From NCBI RefSeq assembly GCF_004570875.1, contig NZ_SPQK01000016.1, positions 1 to 64,000 of the forward strand: a stretch of 64,000 bases of DNA, read 5' to 3'. The translations under genes and the position numbers were made by a program. Of the stretch, positions 16,612 through 24,174 are shown one piece after another (the first letter of the stretch is position 1; every line of letters begins with the position of its first letter). The stretch comes from Blastococcus sp. CT_GayMR16 (GTDB taxonomy: Bacteria > Actinomycetota > Actinomycetes > Mycobacteriales > Geodermatophilaceae). The notes beneath the pieces are model-generated. The model saw nothing but the letters and a program-made list of their open reading frames with translations, did not search any database and had not been told where the DNA came from.

Positions 16612-17910
16612 ATGCCGCACCGGTTCACCTCCCGCGCCGTCGTGGTCGGCGACCGCGCCGGCACCGTCGTCCTCGATGCCGTCGTCGACGTCGAGGACGG
16701 CCTGATCCGCTGGGTCGGGTCCGCCGCCGACGCCCCACCGGCGGATGACGCCGAGGTCACCGAGCTCCCCGGACTGCTCATGCCGGGGCTGGTCAACACG
16801 CACTCCCACGCGCCGATGGTGTTGTTCCGCGGCCAGGGGGAGGGGCTGCCCCTGGACCGCTGGCTCCAGGAGGTCATGTGGCCGAGGGAGGCGCGGCTGA
16901 CCCCGGAGGACGTCGAGGTCGCGATGACCGCGGCGTCGGCGGAGATGCTCGGCAACGGGGTGACCACCAGCGTCGAGATGTACTTCCATCCGGAACGAAT
17001 CGCTGCCGCGGTAGGCCGTACCGGCGCGCGCGCCGTCATCGCTACGCCGCTGCTGCCGCTGCCCGGGCTCCCGCCGTTCGACGAGCAGCTCCGGGCCGCC
17101 GTCGAGCTGGCCGCCGGAGCGCCCGGCGACGGGACGGTCGAGTACGCCATCGGGCCGCACTCCGCCTACACGGTGCCGCTGCCGGTGCTGCGGGACGCCG
17201 CGACCGCCGCCCGTGAGCACGGGTTGCTCCTGAATCTGCACGTCGCCGAGACCGCGACCGAGGGCGCCGGGCTGCTGGCCGAGCACGGCCTCTCGGTGCC
17301 GGCGCTGCTGGCGGCCCACGACGTCCTTGGCGGCCGGGTGCTGGCCGCGCACTGCGTGCACCTGGACGACGGCGACCTCGAGCTCTGGGCGGAGTACGAC
17401 GTCGCCGTCTCCCACTGCCCGGCCAGCAACGCCAAGCTGGCCAGCGGCGTCGCCCCGCTGCGGGCGATGCTCGACCGCGGCATCCGGGTCGGCATGGGCA
17501 CCGACGGCCCGGCGTCCAACGACGGTCTCGACCTGTTCGCCGACCTCCGGCTGGCCGCCTCACTGGCCCGGCTCGCCGGCCGGTCGGCGACCGCACTGAC
17601 TGCTGCGGAGGCGATCTGGCTGGCGACCGGTGCCGCGGCCGACGCGATCGACCGGCCGGATCTGGGGCAGCTGGAGGCCGGCCGGCGCGCGGACCTCGTG
17701 CACGTCGACACCCGGAACCTGGTGTTCGAGCCGGTCGGCGACCCGGGCGACGTCCTGGCGCACCTCGTCTGGTCCGGCGCGAGCCGGCACGTGCGCGACG
17801 TCTGGGTGGGCGGCCGCCAGGTCGTGGCCGACGGCGTCTCCACGACCGTGGACGCCGAGGCGCTCCGGGTCGACGTCGCGGAGCGGGCGGCGCGGCTGGC
17901 CGCGGGCTGA
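16612..17910 (+). CDS. Amidohydrolase, SAH/MTA deaminase - chlorohydrolase family
   Basis: A 432-residue metal-dependent hydrolase of the cytosine deaminase/TrzN/SAH-deaminase branch. Metal ligands are visible as NTHSHAPM (H-x-H), NLHVAET (His), LAAHCVHL (His) and MGTDGPASNDGLDLF (Asp). The S-N-D-x-L-D after the metal Asp is typical of 5-methylthioadenosine/S-adenosylhomocysteine deaminases, which remove the amino group from the adenine ring. ATG at 16612. It stands alone, divergent from dedA. The exact substrate (SAH, MTA, guanine or an s-triazine) is unproven. Confidence 0.85.
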   Translation: MPHRFTSRAVVVGDRAGTVVLDAVVDVEDGLIRWVGSAADAPPADDAEVTELPGLLMPGLVNTHSHAPMVLFRGQGEGLPLDRWLQEVMWPREARLTPEDVEVAMTAASAEMLGNGVTTSVEMYFHPERIAAAVGRTGARAVIATPLLPLPGLPPFDEQLRAAVELAAGAPGDGTVEYAIGPHSAYTVPLPVLRDAATAAREHGLLLNLHVAETATEGAGLLAEHGLSVPALLAAHDVLGGRVLAAHCVHLDDGDLELWAEYDVAVSHCPASNAKLASGVAPLRAMLDRGIRVGMGTDGPASNDGLDLFADLRLAASLARLAGRSATALTAAEAIWLATGAAADAIDRPDLGQLEAGRRADLVHVDTRNLVFEPVGDPGDVLAHLVWSGASRHVRDVWVGGRQVVADGVSTTVDAEALRVDVAERAARLAAG

Positions 17911-17932
17911 CCGCTCGTGCCGGGGCAGCGGC

Positions 17933-18103
17933 TTGGCCGCGTTCGGGCAGGAGCTCGTGCGGGTGCACGACTGGCTCCGGGACGAGGTGCGTGCCCTGCA
18001 CGAGGCGGCCGCAGCGGGCCGGGCACCAGACGGTGCGGCGCGACCGCTCGCTGCGCACTGCGCGGCGTTCCCCGAGGTGACGTTTCTTCAACCGAACGGT
18101 TGA
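17933..18103 (+). pseudogene. Possible truncated hemerythrin-like fragment
   Basis: A 56-codon open stretch from TTG at 17933. It reads LAAFGQELVRVHDWLRDEV and then AAHCAAF, the pattern of the first helices of actinobacterial hemerythrin-domain proteins, where the HC-x-AF segment is usually followed by a helix with HH-x-x-E/GED metal ligands. Here it ends abruptly after FPEVTFLQPNG, and the last codons are formed by the ArsR operator DNA (18088-18103). This suggests a gene remnant truncated by rearrangement. A chance frame is possible. Confidence 0.4.
18088..18103. promoter_or_regulatory. ArsR-type operator, distal copy
   Basis: Perfect 16-bp palindrome TCAACC-GAAC-GGTTGA. A near-identical copy lies 47 bp downstream (18135-18150), just before the ArsR gene. 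TTGACC at 18100-18105 inside this copy could be a -35 element. Twin sites of this form typically flank promoters autoregulated by ArsR proteins of the SRPBCC-linked type. Confidence 0.75.
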
Positions 18104-18134
18104 CCAAGTGCACACCCCGGTCGTAGCCTCCTAA

Positions 18135-18150
18135 TCAACCGAAAGGTTGA
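18135..18150. promoter_or_regulatory. ArsR-type operator, proximal copy
   Basis: Perfect palindrome TCAACC-GAAA-GGTTGA, differing from the distal copy only in the last base of its 4-bp centre. It ends 19 bp before the GTG of the ArsR gene, directly upstream of its Shine-Dalgarno (GAGGAGGA), so a bound regulator would block transcription of the module. Confidence 0.78.
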
Positions 18151-18169
18151 GTACCGAGGAGGACGTCCA

Positions 18170-18535
18170 GTGGTGGCAGATCCGCTCTCCCGGGTGTTCT
18201 CGGCGCTGGCCGATCCCACCCGGCGGGACATCGTGGCGAGGCTCGCGGTCGGCGACGCCACGGTCAACGAGCTCGCCGCGCCGTACGACGTGACCGTCCA
18301 GGCCGTCTCCAAGCACCTCAAGGTGCTGGAGGACGCCGGCCTGGTGAGCCGGAGCCGGGAGGCCCAGCGCCGCCCGGTGCACCTCGAGGCGAATGTCTTC
18401 GACCTGATGACCAAGTGGATCGAGCGATACCGGCGCCAGGCCGAGGAGCGCTACCGCCGTCTCGACGACGTCCTGCGCTCCATGCCCGATGCCGTTGACA
18501 CACCCCCATCCCCCCAGGAAGGAACACCGTCATGA
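18170..18535 (+). CDS. ArsR-family winged-helix regulator
   Basis: A 121-residue helix-turn-helix repressor. It carries FSALADPTRRDIVARLAVGD, VNELAAPYDVTVQAVSKHLKV (recognition helix) and LVSRSREAQRRPVHLE (wing), followed by a C-terminal helix. There is no Cys metal-binding motif, so it is not a metal sensor; it belongs to the class paired with AHSA1/SRPBCC genes. Start GTG 18170 follows GAGGAGGA. Its stop overlaps the SRPBCC ATG (18532-18535). It almost certainly binds the two palindromes upstream. It is paralogous to the ArsR protein at 33108, with which it shares TRRDIVARL and ELAAPY. Confidence 0.92.
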   Translation: MVADPLSRVFSALADPTRRDIVARLAVGDATVNELAAPYDVTVQAVSKHLKVLEDAGLVSRSREAQRRPVHLEANVFDLMTKWIERYRRQAEERYRRLDDVLRSMPDAVDTPPSPQEGTPS

Positions 18536-19017
18536 CCAGCACCACGCACCACGAGACCCAGATCGTCTCCGACCCCGACGTCCCGATGGTCCGGATCATC
18601 CGCGAGTTCGACGCGCCGCCGGAGAAGGTCTACCGCGCGCACACGGACCCGCAGCTGGTCGCCCAGTGGATGGGGCCGAACGGCATGGAGAACCGGATCG
18701 ACCAGTGGGACTGCCGCACCGGCGGTTCCTGGCGCTACGTGGCGATCCAGGACGGCGAGGAGTACGGCTTCCACGGCAGCTTCCACGAGGTGCGCCCGAA
18801 CGAGCTGATCGTCCAGACCTTCACCTTCGAGGGGTTCCCGGACGGCGTCGCCCTGGAGAAGCTCGTGCTCGAGGACCTCGGGAACGGCCGCACCCGGCTG
18901 ACCGCGACCTCGCTCGTCGACTCCTTCGAGGGCCGCGACGCCTTCGTCGCCAGCGGCATGGACGTCGGGGTCAACGAGGGCTACGAGAAGCTGGACGAGC
19001 TGCTCGCCCGCAGCTGA
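18532..19017 (+). CDS. SRPBCC / AHSA1-family protein
   Basis: A 161-residue START-like (SRPBCC) ligand-binding domain of the AHSA1/CalC type. Recognisable pieces are VRIIREFDAPPEKVYRAHTD, QWMGPNGMENRIDQWD, GGSWRYVAIQDGEEYGFHGS and a C-terminal amphipathic helix (MDVGVNEGYEKLDELLAR). These proteins bind small hydrophobic ligands in a helix-grip cavity; no enzyme activity can be assigned. Translationally coupled to the ArsR gene (ATGA), followed 48 bp later by a VOC protein, so all three should be derepressed together. Confidence 0.9.
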   Translation: MTSTTHHETQIVSDPDVPMVRIIREFDAPPEKVYRAHTDPQLVAQWMGPNGMENRIDQWDCRTGGSWRYVAIQDGEEYGFHGSFHEVRPNELIVQTFTFEGFPDGVALEKLVLEDLGNGRTRLTATSLVDSFEGRDAFVASGMDVGVNEGYEKLDELLARS

Positions 19018-19065
19018 CCTCGCTGCCGACCAGGCCCTGACCGCACCAACCCGAGGAGCACCTCC

Positions 19066-19458
19066 GTGGACATGAAGCTCGAACTCGTTCCGATCCCGGT
19101 CACCGATGTCGACCGGGCCAAGGCGTTCTACTCCGAGCAGCTCGGGTTCGACGTCGACGTCGACGTCCAGCCGGCCGACGGCGTGCGGGTGGTGCAGCTG
19201 ACGCCGCCGGGATCGGCCTGCTCGATCGGCCTGGGTACCGGCCTGTCCGCCTACGAGGCGCAGCCCGGGTCGCTCCGGGCGCTGCACCTGGTCGTCACGG
19301 ACATCGAGAAGGCCCGCGCCGAGCTGATCGGCCGCGGCGTCGAGGTGGGCGAGCTGCAGGACGTCGGCGGCGGGGTCCGGTACGCCTCGCTCGAGGACCC
19401 CGACGGCAACGGGCTCGTCCTGCAGGAGATGTCGTGGCGCACCGGCGACGCCTTCTGA
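19066..19458 (+). CDS. VOC (glyoxalase/bleomycin-resistance/dioxygenase) superfamily protein
   Basis: A 130-residue vicinal oxygen chelate protein. N-terminal repeat LVPIPVTDVDRAKAFYSEQLGF and C-terminal repeat LHLVVTDIEKARAELIGRGVEV ending in SLEDPDGNGLVLQE show the paired beta-alpha-beta-beta-beta modules. It may be a glyoxalase-type lyase, an antibiotic-binding protein or a dioxygenase. GTG at 19066 (GAGGAGCACC upstream) is used; ATG at 19072 is an alternative. It is the third gene of the ArsR module. Confidence 0.88.
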   Translation: MDMKLELVPIPVTDVDRAKAFYSEQLGFDVDVDVQPADGVRVVQLTPPGSACSIGLGTGLSAYEAQPGSLRALHLVVTDIEKARAELIGRGVEVGELQDVGGGVRYASLEDPDGNGLVLQEMSWRTGDAF

Positions 19459-19465
19459 GGAAGCG

Positions 19466-20281
19466 CTAGGCCCGGAGCGAGATGGTCTCGCCGCGGCCGA
19501 CGGGACGCAGCTCCCCCGGGAGCTCCCGTCGGCCGACCTCGGCGAGGAAGTCGCCGAGCGGGCTCCTGAACCGGGTGTAGTCGTCGTAGTGCACCGGCAC
19601 GGTGACCGGCGGCGTGAGCAGCTCGACGAGATCGGCGCCCTGCCGGGCGTCCATCGTGACGGTGATGCCGAGGACCCTGGTGCCGCCGAGGTGGGGGATC
19701 AGCACGTCGAGGGGACCGCACCGCTCCAGCACCTCACCGAGGATCGGCCGGTAGAGGGTGTCCCCGCTGATGTAGCCCCGCCAGGACACGTCCCCGCCCC
19801 GCACGAGCTCGACCACGCTGCCCATCACCTGCGGCAGCACTCTGGCGAGCGGCCCGGGGCCGTGCACCCCCGGGACCGAGGTCACCCGGAGCATGTCCGT
19901 GCCGCGGGTGAACTCGTGGCTCTCCCACGGCCGCAGGTCCGACGTGGACGTGAAGCCCCGGTCGGCGAGGCACCTCGCCGCCTCGGGGGTGGTGACGACC
20001 GGGGTGCCCTTGGGCAGCGACCTCGTGGCTACGCGGTCCCAGTGGTCGCCGTGGTGGTCGCCGTGCATGTGGCTGAGCAGGATGCCGTCGAGCGCCGGCA
20101 GCTGGGTCGGCTGGAGGGCGGGTTCGGTCAGGCGCCTGGCGCGCAGGCCGTAGCCCAGGTGGGCCCGCTGCCCGCGGTGCAGGAAGTTCGGATCGGTGAG
20201 CAGCGTGAACGAGCCGATCCGGAGCAGCATCGTCGCGGTGCCGCCGAAGGTGAGCGTGACGTCGTCCCCGGTCTCGGCCAT
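19466..20281 (-). CDS. MBL-fold metallo-hydrolase (UlaG-like)
   Basis: A 271-residue metallo-beta-lactamase fold hydrolase. The metal site HxHxDH is ILLSHMHGDHHGDHWD, with further ligands in SVPGVHGPG, GYISGDTLY (Asp) and TVPVHYDDYT (His). The N-terminal LTFGGTATMLLRIGSFTLLTDP matches the UlaG/RomA-like branch (lactonase or phospholipase-D-like). ATG at 20281. It is convergent with the VOC gene and divergent from tldD over 43 bp. Confidence 0.88.
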   Translation of the reverse strand: MAETGDDVTLTFGGTATMLLRIGSFTLLTDPNFLHRGQRAHLGYGLRARRLTEPALQPTQLPALDGILLSHMHGDHHGDHWDRVATRSLPKGTPVVTTPEAARCLADRGFTSTSDLRPWESHEFTRGTDMLRVTSVPGVHGPGPLARVLPQVMGSVVELVRGGDVSWRGYISGDTLYRPILGEVLERCGPLDVLIPHLGGTRVLGITVTMDARQGADLVELLTPPVTVPVHYDDYTRFRSPLGDFLAEVGRRELPGELRPVGRGETISLRA

Positions 20282-20324
20282 GCGGGCCCGGGTACCCCTG
20301 TCGGGCGGCTGGTAGACAGGGCCC

Positions 20325-21839
20325 GTGTTCCGCTCCCGCACCGTCGACGAGACGTTCCTCGCCCTGCCGCTGGCGGCGCTGACCGACGCGGCGCTGACCC
20401 GGGCGGTCGACCTCGGCTGCGAGCACGCCGACCTCCGGGTCGAGCGCATCCACACCCAGACGGTCAGCCTGCGCGATGCCCGGCCCGAGTCGTTCACCGA
20501 CGGCGAGGACCTCGGGCTCGCCGTCCGCGTGGTGCACGAGGGCACGTGGGGCTTCGCGGCCGGCGTCGTCCTGACGGCTGCCGAGGCCGTCCGCCTGGCC
20601 GAGGAGGCCGTGACCGTCGCCAAGGTCTCCGCGGCGATCAACAGCGACCGCGTGGAGCTCGCTCCCGAGCCGGTCTACGCCGACGCGATGTGGGTCTCCG
20701 ACTACGAGATCGACCCGTTCGAGGTGCCCGACAGCGAGAAGAGCGCGCTGCTCATCGAGCTGTCCGAGCAGCTCATGGCGGCCGACGGCGTCGAGCACGT
20801 GCAGAGCAGCTGCATGCACGTGAAGGAGCAGAAGTACTACGCCGACACCGCCGGCACCCGCACCCGCCAGCAGCGCGTCCGCATCCACCCGGAGTTCACC
20901 GCGCTCACTGTCGACCGTGCCACCGGCCAGTTCGAGAGCATGCGCACCCTGGCCCCGCCCGTCGGCAAGGGCTGGGAGTACCTGACCGACGGCAACTGGG
21001 ACTGGCCTCGGGAGTTGTCGGAACTGCCCGAACTCCTGCGGGAGAAGACGAAGGCCCCCTCGGTGGAGGCCGGCCGCTACGACCTCGTCGTCGACCCGAC
21101 GAACCTCTTCCTCACCATCCACGAGTCCATCGGGCACGCGACCGAGCTGGACCGGGCGCTCGGCTACGAGGCCGCCTACGCCGGGACGTCGTTCGCGACC
21201 GTCGACAAGCTCGGCACCCTGCAGTACGGCTCGCCGCTGATGAACGTCACCGGCGACCGGACCGCCGTGCACGGGCTGTCCACGATCGGCTGGGACGACG
21301 AGGGCGTCGCCGGCCAGCAGTGGGACATCGTGAAGGACGGCGTCCTGGTCGGGTACCAGGTGGACCGCAACATCGCCCGGCACACGGGGATGCCGCGGTC
21401 CAACGGCTGCGCGTTCGCCGACTCGCCCAGCCACGTGCCGGTGCAGCGGATGGCGAACGTCTCGCTGCAGCCCGCCCCCGACGGGCCCTCGACGGAGGAG
21501 ATCATCGGCGGCGTCGAGCGCGGCATCTACGTCGTCGGCGACAAGAGCTGGTCGATCGACATGCAGCGCTACAACTTCCAGTTCACCGGTCAGCGGTTCT
21601 ACAAGATCGAGGGCGGCCGGCTCGCGGGCCAGCTCCGCGACGTCGCCTACCAGGCGACGACCACCGACTTCTGGGGCTCCATGTCCGTCGTCGGTGGGCC
21701 GCAGACCTACGTCCTCGGTGGCGCGTTCAACTGCGGCAAGGCCCAGCCCGGCCAGGTCGCACCGGTCAGCCACGGCTGCCCGACCGCGCTGTTCGAGAAC
21801 GTGTCCATCCTGAACACCGTCCAGGAGGCCGGCCGATGA
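20325..21839 (+). CDS. tldD: TldD-type metalloprotease
   Basis: A 504-residue TldD/PmbA family member. The zinc-protease motif H-E-x3-H is IHESIGHATELDRALGYEAA (near 21117), preceded by the family's substrate-channel N-domain (TQTVSLRDARPESFTDGEDL). C-terminal stretches SHGCPTALFENVSILN and GGAFNCGKAQPGQ fit TldD with conserved Cys ligands. In E. coli TldD acts with TldE as a heterodimer that degrades unfolded peptides and matures antibacterial peptides. GTG at 20325. Its stop overlaps the start of the partner gene (ATGA at 21836-21839). Confidence 0.92.
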   Translation: MFRSRTVDETFLALPLAALTDAALTRAVDLGCEHADLRVERIHTQTVSLRDARPESFTDGEDLGLAVRVVHEGTWGFAAGVVLTAAEAVRLAEEAVTVAKVSAAINSDRVELAPEPVYADAMWVSDYEIDPFEVPDSEKSALLIELSEQLMAADGVEHVQSSCMHVKEQKYYADTAGTRTRQQRVRIHPEFTALTVDRATGQFESMRTLAPPVGKGWEYLTDGNWDWPRELSELPELLREKTKAPSVEAGRYDLVVDPTNLFLTIHESIGHATELDRALGYEAAYAGTSFATVDKLGTLQYGSPLMNVTGDRTAVHGLSTIGWDDEGVAGQQWDIVKDGVLVGYQVDRNIARHTGMPRSNGCAFADSPSHVPVQRMANVSLQPAPDGPSTEEIIGGVERGIYVVGDKSWSIDMQRYNFQFTGQRFYKIEGGRLAGQLRDVAYQATTTDFWGSMSVVGGPQTYVLGGAFNCGKAQPGQVAPVSHGCPTALFENVSILNTVQEAGR

Positions 21840-23224
21840 GTGCGTGCACCCCGCAGGAGCTCGTGGAGCGGGCGCTGGCCGCTTCCACGGCCGACGGCCA
21901 GGTCACCTTCGTCACCGACAGCTCCGAGGCCAACCTCCGCTGGGCGGCCAACAGCCTCACGACCAACGGCGCCATGCGCTCGCGGCACGTCGTCGTCGTC
22001 TCCTTCGTCGACGGCGGCGCGGGTCTGGCTGGCGGCACCGTCGCGCGCACGGGGACGCCGGACGTCGCCGCGCTCGTCGCGGCCAGCGAGCAGGCCGCGC
22101 GGGACGCCGGACCGGCCGAGGACGCCGTCCCGCTGATCAGCGAGGAGCCCGCGGGCGGCGGCGACTGGGACGCCGAGCCCGCCGGGACCTCGATCGAGGT
22201 GTTCGGCGACTTCGCCCCCGCGCTCGGCCAGGCGTTCGGGGAGGCGCGCGACCGCGACGAACTGCTCTTCGGCTTCGCCGAGCACTCCATGCGGACGACG
22301 TACCTCGGGACGTCGACCGGCCTGCGCCTGCGGCACGACCAGCCGACCGGCCGGGTCGAGCTCAACGGCAAGAGCCCGGACTTCTCCCGGTCGGTGTGGG
22401 CCGGCACCGGCACACGGGACTTCGCGGACGTGTCGGTGGCCGACCTCGCCGCCGACGTCCAGCGGAAGATGGGCTGGTCGCAGCGCCGGATCGACCTGCC
22501 CGCCGGACGGTACGAGACGCTGCTGCCGCCGTCGGCCGTCAGCGACCTGATGATCTACCTCTACTGGACGATGGAGGCCCGCGACGCCGACGAGGGCCGC
22601 AACGTCTTCGCCCGGCCGGGCGGCGGCAACCGGATCGGCGAGCGGCTGGCCGCACTGCCCCTCACCCTGCGGAGCGACCCCGCCGCGCCGGGCCTGGAGA
22701 CCGCGCCGTTCCAGGTGGTGGGCGCATCCTCGGGGTCGGCCTCGGTGTTCGACAACGGCATGGCCACGCCCGCGGTCGACTGGATCTCCGACGGCGTCCT
22801 CGCCAACCTGATCCGCCCGCGAGCCTGGGCGCTGAAGACGACGGCCCCGGCCACGGCCGCCGTCGACAACCTGATCCTCGAGGACCCGAACGCGACCGCG
22901 ACGCAGGCGGAGATGCTCGCCGCGACCGAGCGCGGGCTCCTGCTGACGACGCTCTGGTACATCCGCGAGGTCGACCCGCAGACGCTGCTGCTGACCGGAC
23001 TGACCCGCGACGGGGTTTTCCTGGTCGAGAACGGCGAGGTGACCGGGGCGGTCAACAACTTCCGGTTCAACGAGTCGCCGGTCGATCTGCTGGGCCGCAC
23101 CGTGCAGGCCGGCCGGACCGAGCGCACCCTGCCGCGCGAGTGGAACGACTGGTTCACCCGGGCCGCGATGCCGCCGCTGCGGGTGCCGGACTTCAACATG
23201 AGCAGCGTCAGCCCCGCGAGCTGA
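21836..23224 (+). CDS. pmbA: TldE/PmbA-like partner of TldD
   Basis: A 462-residue TldD/PmbA-family protein without the H-E-x3-H motif, as expected of the non-catalytic TldE/PmbA subunit. It reads QVTFVTDSSEANLRWAANSL (N-domain), LPAGRYETLLPPSAVSDLM in the middle, and TLWYIREVDPQTLLLTGLTR and VENGEVTGAVNNFRFNESP at the C-terminus, all family hallmarks. ATG 21836 overlaps the tldD stop, so the two subunits are translated in register and very likely form the heterodimeric protease. No candidate substrate peptide lies adjacent. Confidence 0.9.
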   Translation: MSACTPQELVERALAASTADGQVTFVTDSSEANLRWAANSLTTNGAMRSRHVVVVSFVDGGAGLAGGTVARTGTPDVAALVAASEQAARDAGPAEDAVPLISEEPAGGGDWDAEPAGTSIEVFGDFAPALGQAFGEARDRDELLFGFAEHSMRTTYLGTSTGLRLRHDQPTGRVELNGKSPDFSRSVWAGTGTRDFADVSVADLAADVQRKMGWSQRRIDLPAGRYETLLPPSAVSDLMIYLYWTMEARDADEGRNVFARPGGGNRIGERLAALPLTLRSDPAAPGLETAPFQVVGASSGSASVFDNGMATPAVDWISDGVLANLIRPRAWALKTTAPATAAVDNLILEDPNATATQAEMLAATERGLLLTTLWYIREVDPQTLLLTGLTRDGVFLVENGEVTGAVNNFRFNESPVDLLGRTVQAGRTERTLPREWNDWFTRAAMPPLRVPDFNMSSVSPAS

Positions 23225-23537
23225 TCGCGGACCGGTCCGTCCCGGGCCGATTGTGGACGCTGATCCCAACCGTCACTCCATTCCCGCCCGATGCCCCCGA
23301 GCGGTGCATGTGCGACAACACAATCGCGGAACCGATGACACAAACTGACGGCGACGGCGCGTGCTGACGCGGATACGCTGAGTGCAGGGAGAGCGACGCA
23401 GCTGCACCCCGGAATCGGACAGATTTGCACTCAGGGATTCAGTTCCCTGCGATATCTGCCGATATCACGTTCAGCTTCACCTTTTCGCATGCACAGTGGT
23501 TCCGTCCTCCGAACGGAACTGTCGAGGGGAGGACTCC
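23225..23537. other. Intergenic region with clustered short inverted repeats
   Basis: A 313-bp gene-free stretch, lower in GC than its flanks. It has CAGGGA / TCCCTG arms (23432-23437 and 23444-23449), two GATATC sites ten bases apart (23451 and 23461), and a 7-bp GTTCCGT / ACGGAAC hairpin (23499-23519) immediately before the GAGGGGAGG ribosome site of the Cys-rich gene. Looks like a promoter and structured leader; no known riboswitch recognised. Confidence 0.45.
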
Positions 23538-23840
23538 GTGACCAGGAGTCGCAAGCCGTCCGTCTTCCAGGTGGGCAAGGTCCGGGACGACGGCCGCACG
23601 GTCGTCATCTCCGGCTGGGGTCTGGGCCTGTGTGCCCAGGGCTGCTCCTGCCACCGTCACCCGTCCGCCGGGCACCTCGCGATCGAGGAGGACCAGGCCG
23701 GGGGCGCTCTCGGCCTCGCCACCTACCGCGAGGGGGGCTGCGACTGCTGCGAGCCGTGGACCGCCGACGAGCTCGCCGCGATCCTGCGCGACCTCGACGC
23801 CGTGACGAGCCTCCAGGCCCAGGAGCCCCTCGCCGGCTAA
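23538..23840 (+). CDS. Small Cys/His-rich conserved hypothetical protein
   Basis: A 100-residue soluble protein. Two Cys clusters stand out: GLCAQGCSCHRHPSAGHLAI (C-x3-C-x-C-H-x-H) and GGCDCCEPW (C-x-C-C), spaced about 40 residues apart, a layout suggesting a metal or Fe-S site. GTG at 23538 follows GAGGGGAGGAC, a strong Shine-Dalgarno. The C-terminal helix (TADELAAILRDLDAVTSL) is amphipathic. I do not recognise the family. The gene sits alone between two structured intergenic regions upstream of a secreted peptidoglycan hydrolase; a link between them is not shown. Confidence 0.7.
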   Translation: MTRSRKPSVFQVGKVRDDGRTVVISGWGLGLCAQGCSCHRHPSAGHLAIEEDQAGGALGLATYREGGCDCCEPWTADELAAILRDLDAVTSLQAQEPLAG

Positions 23841-24174
23841 CTGAAGGACCCCCCTGCCCCCACCGCTCGCACGCTCGCGGCGGGACCCTGCAGCGGGGCC
23901 ACCGCCAGCCGCACCGGCCGGCGGTCATGTGCGCCCGGAGTGCAAATCCGTCAGTGGAATGCGCTCTGGGCGCACATTTGTCTGTAGCGCCTCCACCATT
24001 CCGGTGCGAGTGACGAATGGGGCGCGGCGATACTCCTGTGACAGGCGTGGCGATGCACAGAACATGACCAGCGCGCCCTCCACTACTTGTCGACAGCACA
24101 TCCCTACCGTCCGTTCCGACGCGCATGGAATGTGGCCCCTTCCCCGGGCCCGGCGCAGCAGACGGAGGCCGACG
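23841..24174. other. Intergenic leader upstream of NlpC/P60 gene
   Basis: A 334-bp stretch without a gene. It holds the 18-bp-stem hairpin described separately, and an 11-bp GAGTGCAAATC at 23938-23948 that is the exact reverse complement of 23422-23432. I looked for a c-di-AMP (ydaO) riboswitch, common before actinobacterial NlpC/P60 genes, and could not recognise one. The promoter of the peptidase presumably lies between 23980 and 24160. Confidence 0.4.
23927..23977. terminator. Strong hairpin: terminator or structured RNA element
   Basis: An 18-bp stem (23927-23944 with 23960-23977) with 16 Watson-Crick and 2 G-U pairs around a 15-nt loop. Its outer 10 bp (ATGTGCGCCC) are perfect. It lies 86 bp past the Cys-rich gene stop. 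There is no T-run directly after it, so it could be a high-GC terminator or a regulatory element for the downstream peptidase. Confidence 0.55.

Noticed and set aside
19589-21830. Plus-strand frame continuing from 19589 towards the pmbA gene
   Set aside because: The upstream part is antisense to the MBL hydrolase and out of frame with tldD; only the 21836-23224 part is real.
23841-24174. c-di-AMP (ydaO-type) riboswitch before the NlpC/P60 gene
   Set aside because: Expected by analogy with other actinobacteria, but its conserved core elements were not recognisable; only a simple hairpin is supported.
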